In this document: positions 46,310 through 57,447 of the stretch, in pieces
Position numbering within the stretch: position 1 is the first letter of the stretch
How the letters are laid out: the number at the start of each line of letters is the position of its first letter
From: Clitoria ternatea
Taxonomy: Eukaryota > Streptophyta > Magnoliopsida > Fabales > Fabaceae
Assembly (NCBI GenBank): GCA_037962975.1
Contig: CM075676.1
Location: 47,664,001 to 47,728,000, forward strand
Length of the DNA: 64,000 nt
Direction: 5' to 3'
Made by a program: the position numbers and the translations under genes
Notes under the pieces: model-generated
Told to the model about the DNA's origin: nothing
The model's database searches: none
What the model saw: only the letters and a program-made list of their open reading frames with translations

Positions 46310-49300
46310 CTAACTGTAATATATGCGTAAATTCAAAATGTTCCATTTATTTCTGACCGGAGTGCCATCCAAGTTCTCTAGGCGGTATGTACCCTTGCCT
46401 AAGACCTCGGTGACTCGGTATGGACCTTCCCAATTTGGTGCCAATTTGCCTTGGTGCGCAAATTTGTTGCCAATGTTGGCCCTTCTCAGGACCAAATCTC
46501 CCTCTTTGAAACGGCGTTCGCACATGCGTGCGTTATACCGTTTGGCGGCCTTTGCTTTGACAGCTTGATCTCTCACAAAGGTTTCCTCTCTCAACTCCGC
46601 CAAAACCTCCAATTCGTGTGCGAGGTTCTGTTGATTGGCTTCCTCATTGAAATAGAGGACTCGAGCTGAAGGGGCTGTTAATTCAATGGGAATGACCGCC
46701 TCGACTCCATATGTCAGGCGATATGGAGATTCATTCGTAGTGGAGTGTGGGGTGGTTCTATATGCCCATAAGACGTGGCATAGCTGATTTGCCCAGTCTC
46801 CTTTTGCCTCACCAAGGCGTTTTTTGAGGCCCTTCAAGATTTCTCTGTTGGCGACCTCTGCTTGCCCATTGGTTTGCGGGTGTTCCACAGATGAGAAAAT
46901 CTGCGTGATGCTGAGATTTTCTAAGAGTTCAGTGAACTTGCGATCTGTGAACTGGGTGCCATTATCAGTGACTATGCGTTCAGGGACTCCGAAACGTGCA
47001 ATGATGTTCTCATAAACGAATCTTCGGGTCCTGGCTGACGTTATGTGCACCACTGCCTCTGCCTCAATCCATTTGGTGAAATAATCAACACCAACTATCA
47101 AGTATTTGATACCGCCGGGCGCAGTTGGGAATGGACCTAGAATATCCATACCCCATTGATAGAAAGGCCAGGGCGTTATTGATGATGACATTTCCTCAGC
47201 TGGAGTATGGTGAAAATTTGCGAATCGTTGACATTGGTCGCATTTTTGAACATATGAGGCAGTATCTTGCTTCATAGTGGGCCACCAATATCCCGCCCTG
47301 AGGATTTTTCTCACTAGACTCCGTGCCCCTGGATGATGTCCACACTGCCCTTCATGGACTTCTTTCAAAACATCTTGCACCTCGTTTTCATTTATGCAAA
47401 TTAAGTATGGGACAGAAATTCCTCGGCGGTATAGCTGCCCATCTAGGAGCGTATAATAAGGTGCCTCTCTCCTTAGCTTCTTTCGCTCAAGATCATCCGT
47501 GGGTAATTGTCCATTAACAAGATAACGAACTATTGGTGTTACCCAGGAGTTATCATCAACGGGGCGGCTTTTAATCATATGAATTGAAGAGGGAAGGGAT
47601 ATACTTGGCTCCGCCAGAGTACTCTGCACAACCGTGGTTGTGCACCCCGCCTTCTTTGTGCTGGCTAACCTGGACAGGATATCAGCGCGTGTATTTTCTT
47701 CGCGAGGTACATGCTTGAAAGTTACTTCATCGAAGCGCTGTTTTAACTCATTGACGCAGTCCAGATATTGTTGCAGTAGAGGTTCTTTAGCCTGATACTC
47801 ACCAAGAATTTGTGAGATGACTAGTTGAGAATCACTGCATAGGGTGACAGTTTTGGCCCCAATATCTTGTGCTGCTCGGAGTCCGGCTAAGCAGGCTTCG
47901 TACTCCGCCTGATTGTTAGACGTAGTAAAGGTAAAGTGCAATGAAATTTCAAGATGTACCCCGTCATCACTTTCTATCACGATTCCTGCCCCACATCCTT
48001 TGCTGTTTGAAGACCCATCCACGTATACTGTCCAGTGTGAATGATCTGCATCTGGGCTAGAGCCTGTTAATTCAACTACGAAATCTGCTAGGACTTGTGC
48101 CTTGATAGCAGTTCTTGGTTCGTAGGATATGTCGAATTCAGAGAGTTCTATGGCCCATTTGATCATCCTTCCTGCCAAGTCTGGCTTGAACAATATAGTA
48201 CGGAGTGGCAAGTCTGTGCGAATCAGGATGGGATATGCATGGAAATATGGTCTTAGGCGTCGTGAGGCCCAAACAACTGCAAGTGCTGCCTTTTCAATTT
48301 TCTGATAACGGCACTCTGCCCCATGCAATGTTTTACCAGTGAAGTATACCGGTCGTTGGCCTTCGACTGTTTCTTTGACCAAGGCCACTGCCAGCGCTTC
48401 ATCTGAAACAGACAAATAAACGATGAGTTGCTCACCTGGGCTTGGTTTTACCAGGATTGGTGGGCTGGCTAAGACATTTTTCAAGCTCTGGAAGGCCGCC
48501 TCTTGTTCTGGGCCCCAATTGAATTTTTTATCCTTCTTCAGCATCTTGTACAAGGGAAGAGAGCGATGAGCCATTTTTGGCATGAATCGTGCTAGAGCAG
48601 CGATTTTGCCATTGAGGGATTGTACCTCTTTCAATGTTTTGGGGCTCTGCAACTCTTGTATCACACGACACTTGTCAGGATTAGCTTCTATACCTCTTTG
48701 CGTTAACATGAAACCCAAAAATCTTCCCCCAGGTACAGCAAATGTACATTTCAGCGAGTTGAGTCTCATGTTGTATTGCTGCAAGCGTTGAAAAATGAGG
48801 CGTAGGTCTTCAACATGGTCTCCTCCCTCAGGAGTCTTGGCGATGATATCATCAATATAAACCTCCACCAGCTTTGTGTGCATGCCTTCAAAGACCTTGT
48901 TGATCATGCGCTGGTAGGTGGCCCCAGCGTTTTTCAGCCCAAACGGCATGACATTGTAGCAAAAGACTCCTCTGTCATTGATAAATGCTGTTTTCTCCTG
49001 ATCATCCTCACACATTAGAATTTGGTTGTATCCGGAGTAAGCATCCATGAAGGATAGATACTTGTATCCTGATGAGTCATCAACCAGTCTGTCAATGTTG
49101 GGGAGAGGGTAAGGATCTTTGGGACAACATTTATTCAAATCAACGTAGTCTATGCACATGCGCCATTTGCCATTGGCTTTCTGCACCATGACCACGTTGG
49201 ACAGCCAAGAGGAGTAACGGAGTTCCCTGATGAACCCCGCCTTAAGGAGTTCTTCGGTTTGTTCGCAAGCAGCGTTTTGCTTAGCAGGACCCATACGCCG

Positions 49301-51757
49301 TTTCTTTTGTGCTACTGGCTTAGTTTCAGGATACACCGCCAGGCGGTGGCAACAGAAGCTAGGATCCATACCAGGCATGTCTGCGGCTGTCCAGGCAAAA
49401 ATCTCCTTGTACTCATGGAGGAGTGCAATCAGTCTCGCTTCCATGTTAGGCTCCAGCTTGTCATTGATGTTAGTTATTTGCTCCGGGGTGCTGCCCAAAA
49501 CAATAGACTTGGAACCACCTTCAGGAGTTGGTTTCAAAGGGTTCAGTGGGTCTATAGAAGACTCCGCCCTGGGATCAAGATCCACCAAGTTGACGGATGC
49601 CGCCGCACTGTTTCCTTCATTCAATTTTCTTTTCTTAGACATGGTTTCAAGCTTCACCATGTTAAGACTCAAATTGTAACAGTAACGAGCCATCTCCTGG
49701 TCACCCCTGACGGATGAGACTTGATTATCTTTATCAATGAACTTGATTAACAAGTGGGGGGTTGAAACGATGGCTTCCATGGCATTCAAAGTAGGCCGTC
49801 CAATGATGCCATTGTATGGGGATTTAACATCAATGACAAGAATCCTGGATTTCACAGTCCTTGCTCCAGGTTCACCATCGAAGGTAATCCTTGTGTCCAA
49901 GTAACCTTTAGTAGGCTGTTTGGCGCCATTGAAAGCTGTAAGGTCCTGTGTATAAGGCTGCAGATCTGTGTCAGACAGTCCCATGCGTTTAAAACAATCA
50001 TAAAAAATAACATCGCAGGAACTTCCCTGATCAACTAGGATGCGTTTTACATCCATATTAGCGATCACCGCAATGATCACTACCGCATCATCTCCCTCAG
50101 GGATGGTTGGGCCAAAATCATCATCTGTGAAAGTTATAGGCGGAGTCTGAACTCCGTCCCTAAATGGGCGATATTCTCTGTTTTTGCCCTGCACAGATAA
50201 GATCATACGATGATGATTTTTCCGGGCGTTGTTCGAGGGTCCGCCTCCTGCGAAGCCTCCAGCAATCATGTCCACCACCTGCCTTTTACCTCGGGATCTA
50301 GGTTCAGGGCTCGGTTCTCGTTGGGCGGACTCCAGAATAACGCCTTTTTGTTTCTCTGACACCGTTGTTCGTTTTGGTTCCCGAGTACTATCAGGATCTG
50401 GTGAACGATCACGATGTCGCTTTTCAAACTTCTCTGGCTCATCATGAGATTTGCCTTTGAACAGGTAATGTTTCAGTTTACCTTCCCGAATGAGCACCTC
50501 AATAGTATTTTTGAGCTGCTTGCATTCTTCTGTGGTGTGGCCAACTGACTCATGAAATTCGCAATATTTCCTTGGGTTTCCACCGCGCCTGATTGGGGGT
50601 GGACGTTGAATTCCATAAACATTGAGGGTAGTCCATCCTATCTCACGCAGGATTTGCTCGCAGGTTGTGTTCAGTGGTGCATAGTGAGCAAAATTGAACA
50701 CGCGTCTGTCTTGCTGTTTTGAAGGTTGGTTCCCTACTTTGTCTCTTTGGTGGGATTTGTCATTCTTTAACAATTTATCTTTCCCTTTGTCTTGGGATGG
50801 AGTTGCAGGGAGTGGTTTGCTGCGAGATGCAGTGGCTTCCAGATGCATCTCAATGCCCACGTACTTAGATGCCTTCCTGCGAAATTCCTCCATCATAGTT
50901 GGAGGTCCCTTCGCCAAAGACAAAGCGAAAGGTGACTTGGGTTGCATAGCTTCTATGAGAATATGCAACTGAATTGCCTCAGTCAGATCAGGGACCATGG
51001 CCGCCTCTTTATAAAATCTCTTAAGGAAATCCTTCAGAGATTCTTTGTCGCCTTGTTTGATCTGAGCCAAGGTATGAGAGGTTCTGGGTGCATCTCTGGA
51101 GATCACGAAGTGGCTTCCAAAGGCTGAGGCCAGCTCCTCCCACGAATCAATGGAACTTGAAGGTAAGCTCTTGAACCAGCTAAGAGCTTCACCTGTAAGA
51201 GTTCTGGGAAACATTCTACACATGACGTCCTCCTCAGCTCCTAGAAACATGGCCTCGTAGATATAAGCATCTAAATGCTTGGAGGGATCTGTTTCCCCAG
51301 TATATTTTCCTATGGAAATGGGCTGCATGGTTTGCAGATGTCTGGGTACATGTACGTTCATGAGCCTTTTGGAAAATGGGATAGTCATCTTATATCCTGA
51401 GGAGGAAGCGTTTGAGCCTGCTCTCCTTCCTTCTTGATGCTGAGCATTTACCAGTGGGAGGCTTCGTTGCTCCTCCATGTATGTAGGAATACGAGAGTAG
51501 TGAGGAGTACTTGATTCCTCCTGCATGTGTGATTCATGATGTGGTTGTCTTGCGGGACCAGCTTTTTCATGCGCTGGGTTTGCTTTCTCACGACGAAGTT
51601 CTGCAAGTTCTTCTCTCAAGATTCGAATCATGTCATCTCTCGGATCTGGAGAATCAGCTTGTGTTACTTTTTTCTGAGCACCATCATCGAAGTTAAGACG
51701 TCTGGGATTGCGTGGAGGAGAATCTTCGTTCTGCATCTCTGGTCCTTGTCTCTCCAT
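46310..51757 (-). CDS. Tat gag-pol polyprotein (1815 residues, uninterrupted)
   Basis: One open frame from ATG at 51757. gag: residues about 150-305 (YTGETDPSKHLDAY, TGEALSWFKSLP). Zinc-knuckle variant C399-x2-H-x4-H-x4-C412. Protease: VDQGSS at 575-580, where most relatives have DTGSS or similar. RT: about 820-1030 with YIDDI at 967-971. RNase H: about 1100-1230. Second RNase H: about 1242-1366 with D1247, E1286, D1309 and D1359. Integrase: zinc finger H..H and C1506-x2-C1509; catalytic D1538, D1598 and E1634 with 35 residues between the last two; C-terminal domain with NWEGPYRVTEVLG near 1775-1787. All domains look intact. It would make capsid, protease, RT/RNase H and integrase after self-cleavage. 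Confidence 0.93.
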   Translation of the reverse strand: MERQGPEMQNEDSPPRNPRRLNFDDGAQKKVTQADSPDPRDDMIRILREELAELRREKANPAHEKAGPARQPHHESHMQEESSTPHYSRIPTYMEEQRSLPLVNAQHQEGRRAGSNASSSGYKMTIPFSKRLMNVHVPRHLQTMQPISIGKYTGETDPSKHLDAYIYEAMFLGAEEDVMCRMFPRTLTGEALSWFKSLPSSSIDSWEELASAFGSHFVISRDAPRTSHTLAQIKQGDKESLKDFLKRFYKEAAMVPDLTEAIQLHILIEAMQPKSPFALSLAKGPPTMMEEFRRKASKYVGIEMHLEATASRSKPLPATPSQDKGKDKLLKNDKSHQRDKVGNQPSKQQDRRVFNFAHYAPLNTTCEQILREIGWTTLNVYGIQRPPPIRRGGNPRKYCEFHESVGHTTEECKQLKNTIEVLIREGKLKHYLFKGKSHDEPEKFEKRHRDRSPDPDSTREPKRTTVSEKQKGVILESAQREPSPEPRSRGKRQVVDMIAGGFAGGGPSNNARKNHHRMILSVQGKNREYRPFRDGVQTPPITFTDDDFGPTIPEGDDAVVIIAVIANMDVKRILVDQGSSCDVIFYDCFKRMGLSDTDLQPYTQDLTAFNGAKQPTKGYLDTRITFDGEPGARTVKSRILVIDVKSPYNGIIGRPTLNAMEAIVSTPHLLIKFIDKDNQVSSVRGDQEMARYCYNLSLNMVKLETMSKKRKLNEGNSAAASVNLVDLDPRAESSIDPLNPLKPTPEGGSKSIVLGSTPEQITNINDKLEPNMEARLIALLHEYKEIFAWTAADMPGMDPSFCCHRLAVYPETKPVAQKKRRMGPAKQNAACEQTEELLKAGFIRELRYSSWLSNVVMVQKANGKWRMCIDYVDLNKCCPKDPYPLPNIDRLVDDSSGYKYLSFMDAYSGYNQILMCEDDQEKTAFINDRGVFCYNVMPFGLKNAGATYQRMINKVFEGMHTKLVEVYIDDIIAKTPEGGDHVEDLRLIFQRLQQYNMRLNSLKCTFAVPGGRFLGFMLTQRGIEANPDKCRVIQELQSPKTLKEVQSLNGKIAALARFMPKMAHRSLPLYKMLKKDKKFNWGPEQEAAFQSLKNVLASPPILVKPSPGEQLIVYLSVSDEALAVALVKETVEGQRPVYFTGKTLHGAECRYQKIEKAALAVVWASRRLRPYFHAYPILIRTDLPLRTILFKPDLAGRMIKWAIELSEFDISYEPRTAIKAQVLADFVVELTGSSPDADHSHWTVYVDGSSNSKGCGAGIVIESDDGVHLEISLHFTFTTSNNQAEYEACLAGLRAAQDIGAKTVTLCSDSQLVISQILGEYQAKEPLLQQYLDCVNELKQRFDEVTFKHVPREENTRADILSRLASTKKAGCTTTVVQSTLAEPSISLPSSIHMIKSRPVDDNSWVTPIVRYLVNGQLPTDDLERKKLRREAPYYTLLDGQLYRRGISVPYLICINENEVQDVLKEVHEGQCGHHPGARSLVRKILRAGYWWPTMKQDTASYVQKCDQCQRFANFHHTPAEEMSSSITPWPFYQWGMDILGPFPTAPGGIKYLIVGVDYFTKWIEAEAVVHITSARTRRFVYENIIARFGVPERIVTDNGTQFTDRKFTELLENLSITQIFSSVEHPQTNGQAEVANREILKGLKKRLGEAKGDWANQLCHVLWAYRTTPHSTTNESPYRLTYGVEAVIPIELTAPSARVLYFNEEANQQNLAHELEVLAELREETFVRDQAVKAKAAKRYNARMCERRFKEGDLVLRRANIGNKFAHQGKLAPNWEGPYRVTEVLGKGTYRLENLDGTPVRNKWNILNLRIYYS

Positions 51758-51800
51758 TGATGATGAAGATTGATCAAGATTGTGGGATTACCTAATTTAC

Positions 51801-51820
51801 AGGTCCCACTGGGCGTGCCA
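51801..51820 (-). promoter_or_regulatory. Tat element primer-binding site
   Basis: On the minus strand TGGCACGCCCAGTGGGACC, one base from the LTR end. The tRNA is not identified; a search of plant tRNA 3' ends would settle it. Confidence 0.75.
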
Positions 51821-51821
51821 A

Positions 51822-52716
51822 TGAACTGTTCTTTACCGGGGGTGTAGAAGTATGCTTGAAGAACAACTCGAAATATACATATAAATGTGTTTTGATACAA
51901 AGCAATGTATGTATAAATGTAAATACAAAAAGTCTTCGTATGTTGAGGCGGAGTGTACTGTACTACGGGGCGGTGTCACAGTCCGCCTGACGGGATCTGG
52001 ATTGCCTTGACCCAATTGGGGGTGGTACCTGCGATCGTTCTCCGACGCTCAAGTCAGTATTTCAGAATACTTAGAGACTTAGAAAGATAATCAGAGAGAA
52101 TTATGCAAGTAAGAGAGTGAAAAGTTCAGAGAATGGGAAGATGATCCCTTATACCTTTTCAAGAGAGGTTTATATACCTGTTACTGGTGCTGCATTATTG
52201 GTAGGACCCGTTCCTTGTCTCCAGGCATAATGCTGAAAAGGTAGTGGGTCCCTGCGCCGTTTGCTAGCACCATTATTGTAGTAGGTATTGCAACTTGTCT
52301 GGAAAGCGTTAGTGCTTTAATATTTTATTGTTATTTCCCTTTATGCGTGACAGCGTGATTCCCATTATTAACCTCTCAAGACAGAGTCAATCTCGTGCCG
52401 GGGTTGTGAGTATGGGCTCGCTACGCAGTGTGGGAAATTCAGTATTCCGCCTGAGTTGAGCCTATGGCTTGGCGGAGTAACAATTTTGGCGAGGTTACAT
52501 TCCTTAACGGAGTAACATGCCTGGACGGAGTTACATTCCTTGGCGGGGTAACGTGCCTGGGCGGATTCATGAACCTTGGCGGCGTTACTTGCCCTGGCGG
52601 TATGCACTCCGTATAGTATTTGTAGTGTATTTGAAGAGTACTTCTCTTTATTCAAAACGCTGATCTGGCAAGGCATTGAAGCCATGCTCTTGGGGGCCGG
52701 TGTTAGGACCGGATCA
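51822..52716 (-). repeat. Tat element 5' LTR
   Basis: 895 bp copy of 40392-41286. TATA box GGTATATAAACC on the minus strand at 52168-52179. Confidence 0.93.
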
Positions 52717-52721
52717 GTATA
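52717..52721. repeat. target-site duplication, right (GTATA)
   Basis: Same five bases as 40387-40391. Confidence 0.9.
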
Positions 52722-52981
52722 TAATCATCATAGCTCACTATATTTTTAATTGATTTAATTATTACAATCCATATTAAGTCTTAATGGTCAATCATCACTT
52801 AGGTCTATCACAATCTATATCAGGTTATAGTGGTTCAAACATCGTAAATACAATCCAAATAGTCCATATACAATCCATATCAAATCAAACAAGATGCATA
52901 TAGTCTAATAAGTTTTCAATTTATTCAAGGTAATAATAAATATTGCTTTAAAAATGCCATAGTTATCAGTTTAAAAGGAGT
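52722..52981. other. AT-rich flank
   Basis: Original host or repeat sequence beside the Tat insertion. Short CAATCCATAT-like repeats; no gene. Confidence 0.4.
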
Positions 52982-53501
52982 TGATGTAGGAAGGAGGATC
53001 TAGTTCTTCTTCTTCTTTCTCTTTTGAGAAAGGAAAATAAGGATTAAGGTTTTGGGAAAAATAAAGGAAAGTCGGAAAGAAGAGAAATGAGTTTTGGAAG
53101 TTGGAAGACAAAACTAGGATTATGTAAAAAAGGAAAGAGAAGGCACCACCTAGAGAGGATAAGCCTCAATTTCCCCACCTAGGGGAGGAAACCCTAGGAT
53201 AAGAGCTTACCAAGGTTTAAGAAACTCTAGCAAAAACAAAAAAGGAAAATTCAACTCACTTCATAAATACTCAAATGGGCTTCATTCTATCCTAAGCTCA
53301 ATAACACTAAAACTAAATAAAACTAAGAAAGGTGGCCAAAATACAAGGCCCAAAAAGACACATACAAAGCAAAGATGACCATGTAAGACCCAAACCTATA
53401 GCTTAAAAGGCTTTCTAACCCTAATCTAAAATAATAAAAAATGTATAAAAAACAAAAAAAATTGTTAGCAAAAAGAAATCCCTCTGCCTGTGTCCTCATC
53501 A
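52982..53501 (-). repeat. family-B 3' LTR
   Basis: 520 bp from TGATGTAGGAAGG to CTGTGTCCTCATCA on the plus strand, i.e. minus-strand TGATGAGGACA...CTACATCA, matching the ends at 17172 and 21517. Confidence 0.85.
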
Positions 53502-53514
53502 TGCTCCCCTTCTT
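53502..53514 (-). promoter_or_regulatory. family-B polypurine tract
   Basis: Minus-strand AAGAAGGGGAGCA directly before TGATGAGGACA. Confidence 0.8.
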
Positions 53515-53633
53515 AAAAATGATTTGTCCTTAAATCCAAGACATAAAAATCTACAAAAAAAAAAAAGAGTAATGAGACCATTTATGATAAAAGAGAGAAA
53601 AATTAAAAAAAATGAAGAATTTTAGGAAAGTAT

Positions 53634-54518
53634 TCAAACAGGGTCAAAAACTAACCTTTTTATTTGAGACATGGTCAAAATAAAATGATCATTATAAAAT
53701 ACAATAAGATATTCCCATAAAAATGCACATACAAAAGTATGGGGTATGCCAAGCATCCTAACAATGAGTTTATTGATGCAATGCATGAGAGATATGAAAT
53801 ATAATATAGAGGTATGATCATGTGATGCTATTTGAAACAAAGACAGATCATAAATCATGAATGAAAATGATGCCATAAAAGGATTATAGTATGTAATGGA
53901 ATATAAACTAGGAGCTAGTTGTGGCAATGTATGTATAAAAGTAACTAGTCCATGATATAAGCCTCTATGAAAATGAATAAGATCAATATGATCATAGATA
54001 AGATATAGGTGAAAATGCAATAAAATAGACATGTGATAAGATGGACAAAAAGTTAATCCTATAAAAATCCTACTATGCAACATGATAACATATGAAACGA
54101 TTCTTGGGAATGACAATTCAAAAGAGTAAAGACATATGCTAATCATATAAGATCCTATTATGATTATATATATCCTAGAACTAACCCTAAGACAACTATG
54201 GACTATGATTGACCACTTCTTTTTACTAGGAATGTATGAAATATGAAAGGCTTTTTCTACCATTTTATGGTCTTCCTGAGGTTTAGAAATAATGTTTGAG
54301 AGAGTCAAACTATCATTAACGACAAGAAGGCTATTACTAATGATTGGGATGGACAAACTATTATTGGTCATAGGAGTAGGCAGACTATGATCAAGGTGAC
54401 TCTTTATTGAAATGCTAAGGTTTAAAGACAAGCCCTTATGTTTTGTATTTTTATTTTTACCTTTGACTACTTTTTTCTTTTTCTTATACCTGTCATACTC
54501 ATTCCAATAAAGTTTCAC
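53634..54518 (-). other. long ORF without recognised domain in family-B interior
   Basis: 294 codons, open, with a lysine-rich start and a tail rich in I, S, H, Y and F. I recognise no domain and composition follows the local AT-rich DNA. It could be a decayed coding part or chance in low-complexity sequence. I do not call it a gene. Confidence 0.25.
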
Positions 54519-56274
54519 TTTCTCATCTATAAAAGTGTTATGTTTTTGCCTTAACTTTGATATTTTTCTTATTTTGACATAAACCTATTTTCTTATTTCC
54601 ATTTGTATCATATTCTAAAATGTTATCCCAAATTTATTTCAACTTCTTATGAATTTCCTCAAGAACCCTTTTTATCATTATATTATTTTTTCTATGGTAG
54701 AATTATTCTTAACCTCATAAGAATCTAATTTAAAATTAAGGACACCTAATTATTCAATTAAAACCTCAAATATGTTAGGTGTTTTATCTTACCTATAAGA
54801 CATGGTACAATGCAAGAGATGAGAATGACAAGTAGCAAAGTAAGCAAAAGGAAAAAAACAGAAAATAAAAAATAAAAAATAAAAAATAAAAAATAGCAAA
54901 AGCAAATAAAATAAAACTAGTCGTGGTGCACAAAAGTAAACTAATACCTAAGCATACGACTCCTAATCAACTAAATAAACCAAAATTCACAAAAAAAGTC
55001 CAATGTTCGTAAAGTAAATGCCCCAGAATACAAGGGCTAAAGTATAAAGAAAAAATTAACAATATTTTTGTATATATATATTTTTTGTTCTTTCTTTTAC
55101 AAGGCTTTGCTTCTAATGCCGTCAAGTCTTCAAGATCCAAGACCACCACGACATAAGCTTAAGAAAACTCAAAACAAAGGTTAGCACAATTAATATAAGA
55201 AAGCAAAAACAAATGGTCACTCCACTCTAGTGTTTCACTCTCACCACTCCTCCAAATTGGTTCAAGTTCCTTAACCTCAAGTAATGTCACTTTTACCTCT
55301 ATGTTTCAAGTATGCTACCCCCAAGATATTGAATTAAGACTTATCCAAAAAATGCCAAATATGAAAACTCTAAGACAAAACTTTAGAAGAGATAAAGACA
55401 AGGAACAAAAGTGAAATTAGAAAAGGGTAACTCAAATTGGATTTTATGTGATAAGAGGAATGACCTAAAGCAATAAAAGAGAAAATGAATGGAGATTATA
55501 CTTTGGAAATGGAATTGTCGAGACCAAAAAAAATTTAGACAAAACTTGGACAAACAAAAAATTAAATGCATAAAAAAAGTAAGCACACAAAATAAGACCT
55601 AAAAACCTAAAATGCACATTTTGTGTAAGGAAATGACAATTATGTAAATTAAATTTTAAAAAAATGTTTCTTAGGCAATTTAACAAAATTGAATCAGACT
55701 TTCAAATAATATGCAAAACCTTTTCTTTTAAAAGGGTGCACTTTCTTATTTTCAAATTTGCCAAGATACCCTTACAACTTTTGTAATTTTTGAACAAAAG
55801 GTCTCAAGTTTTTCTTTTTACTCTTTTAAAATTCTAATTGTTTTTAACACTTGTAATAATCAACACAAAAGCCTAAAACCAAAACCAAGAAACAAAACAC
55901 AAAAATCAATTAGCACTCTTTACTTATACATAAGCATGCATCATTTCCCATATGAATTAGGCATAGAAAGAAAGTGTTTTTTGACATTTAAAATGCAAGA
56001 AAACAATATGTAAAATTCAGATTTAAATGAACCTACTGTGCTGGACAAAAAAAAATGCAAAATAAACATTGGAAGAAAGCTATGGAAAGAATTTAACAAG
56101 GCCTAAAATTTGAGCATAAATAACCACCTAAAAGTGAGATGGTTTAACCAAGGATTTAGAGCCTTAATCTAATTAAAAAAATGAATTTTAATTGGTTAGA
56201 ATTCAGTACACTACTCATATTCAAACAAAAAAATGAGAGACGATGATAAGGCTTACAAAAGGGAATCCACTTTT

Positions 56275-57190
56275 TTTATTCCAAAACCTTTCTTTTTTTC
56301 GGTATGCCGCTTTGCGAGCAAGGAGTGCCACGCACGAGCGGAACGAAAACTAAGCAGGGGGAATTATTCGTTGGGATAAATCCTTTGATTGCGTATTGAA
56401 TATAGATCCATGTCTTTGTTGTTCCACTAGCTAGGACAAAATTCAAAAAGAAGAGGGAAATTTAAGATGAAGAGGGTATAGATCTGATACAGACAGATGT
56501 GAGAAATGTTGTGAGAGCTTCCATCCTTTTTGTAAGCCTTTCGGGCGATAATTGAGTTTCCTATTCCATATTGCTAAGAAAAGAGTTACATTAGCCCTAA
56601 CACTAGCTCATTAGCTCAGGAACTCTAACTCACTAGCTGCTAGCTCTAACTCTTAACTCATTTAGCTCTAGCTCCCTCGTGCTCCTTCCCAAGAAGCACT
56701 CAGCAGCTCTTTTCCCTTCGGGTTTATTACATCTGTCCTATAAAGCGAAACCCGGAAAAGGGCATCGGACAATGCCTCGTAAGGTACCTTTTTGACTTTC
56801 GGGCATTGGTTCCTCTACGAAATTCTCATTCAAACCAAACAAGAACTTCTTATCAAAAGCAACCATCCCCTTTAACTGGCACAACACAAGCAATAGGAAC
56901 GAAGTGAAGAGGTACGAAGTAACTCGACTGAAAGGAGAGGACGTGAAAGAGGAGGCCTTTATATATTATATATCTCATTTATATTTAGGAAATCGAATCA
57001 TCATCTCCTGTTGGCTACACCTGCTTGCCTTATTTTTGCTTATTTTTGCCCAAGGAACAAAAAATCGGCAAGCAAAGCCCTCCTCCCATACTTCTACGTA
57101 TCCACTCAGAGGAAGGTCTTTTCGTAATGGATGACCCTCGAAACCATAATTTGTTGATATACGGTGTAGATCCGGATGATTGATGGAAGA
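56275..57190. other. probable mitochondrial DNA insert (NUMT)
   Basis: A sharp change to more balanced composition and to text typical of plant mitochondrial spacers (GAGCGGAACGAAAAC, CCTTTCGGGCGATAATTGAG, AAACCCGGAAAAGGGCATCG). A local TAGCTC-rich stretch (about 56600-56670) looks like a short repeat expansion. One ORF, 56904-57134, has a hydrophobic stretch but no family I know. The block ends just before the copia target site. A search against legume mitochondrial genomes would decide. Confidence 0.5.
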
Positions 57191-57447
57191 AACACTGTAT
57201 TTTTATGTTGATGTAGGTTTTGATAATGACACAACAAATGGAGAAATATCAAGGATGTTATCAAGCATTAATTATGTTTGATGATGGAAAATTGATGAAT
57301 TACAAAGAAATGATTCAAGGCATTTATAAAGGTTTAAAACAGGTAAAATAAATTTATCAAAGTGCCTAAGGATCAAAGGATTGGAGCCATGATTGAACAA
57401 ATATCAAAAAGGGTAAAACAAAGTGCTGGAATTCATGCAACAGGTGC

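Larger units (their letters stand above)
40392..52716 (-). mobile_element. complete young Ty3/gypsy Tat-lineage retrotransposon
   Basis: 12325 bp with two 895 bp LTRs (40392-41286 and 51822-52716) in which I find no difference, TG...CA ends and a perfect 5 bp duplication GTATA (40387-40391 and 52717-52721). The minus strand carries PBS, a single gag-protease-RT-RNase H-RNase H-integrase ORF, a long 3' region and a polypurine tract. The 3' region contains an opposite-strand gene and two tandem-repeat fields. The second RNase H places it in the Tat lineage. Identical LTRs point to a very recent insertion, so this copy may be active. Confidence 0.93.
52982..56270 (-). mobile_element. family-B LTR retrotransposon, 3' part
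   Basis: On the minus strand: internal sequence (about 56270 to 53517), polypurine tract and 3' LTR (53501-52982). The internal part at 55.2-56.2 kb is colinear with 22.9-24.25 kb of the first copy (for example GGGGGTAGCATACTTGAAAC at about 24118). No PBS or 5' LTR is found; the element stops at about 56270 against mitochondrial-like DNA. No domain is recognised in the internal region. The family may be non-coding (LARD-like) or both copies may be decayed. Confidence 0.75.

Noticed and set aside
17172..53501. One giant element with family-B LTRs as its two ends
   Set aside because: The LTRs are in opposite orientation and the right copy has its PPT on the inner side for a minus-strand element.
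53634..54518. 294-codon ORF as a novel protein
   Set aside because: Low-complexity composition, inside a retroelement, no recognisable motif; kept only as a noted ORF.
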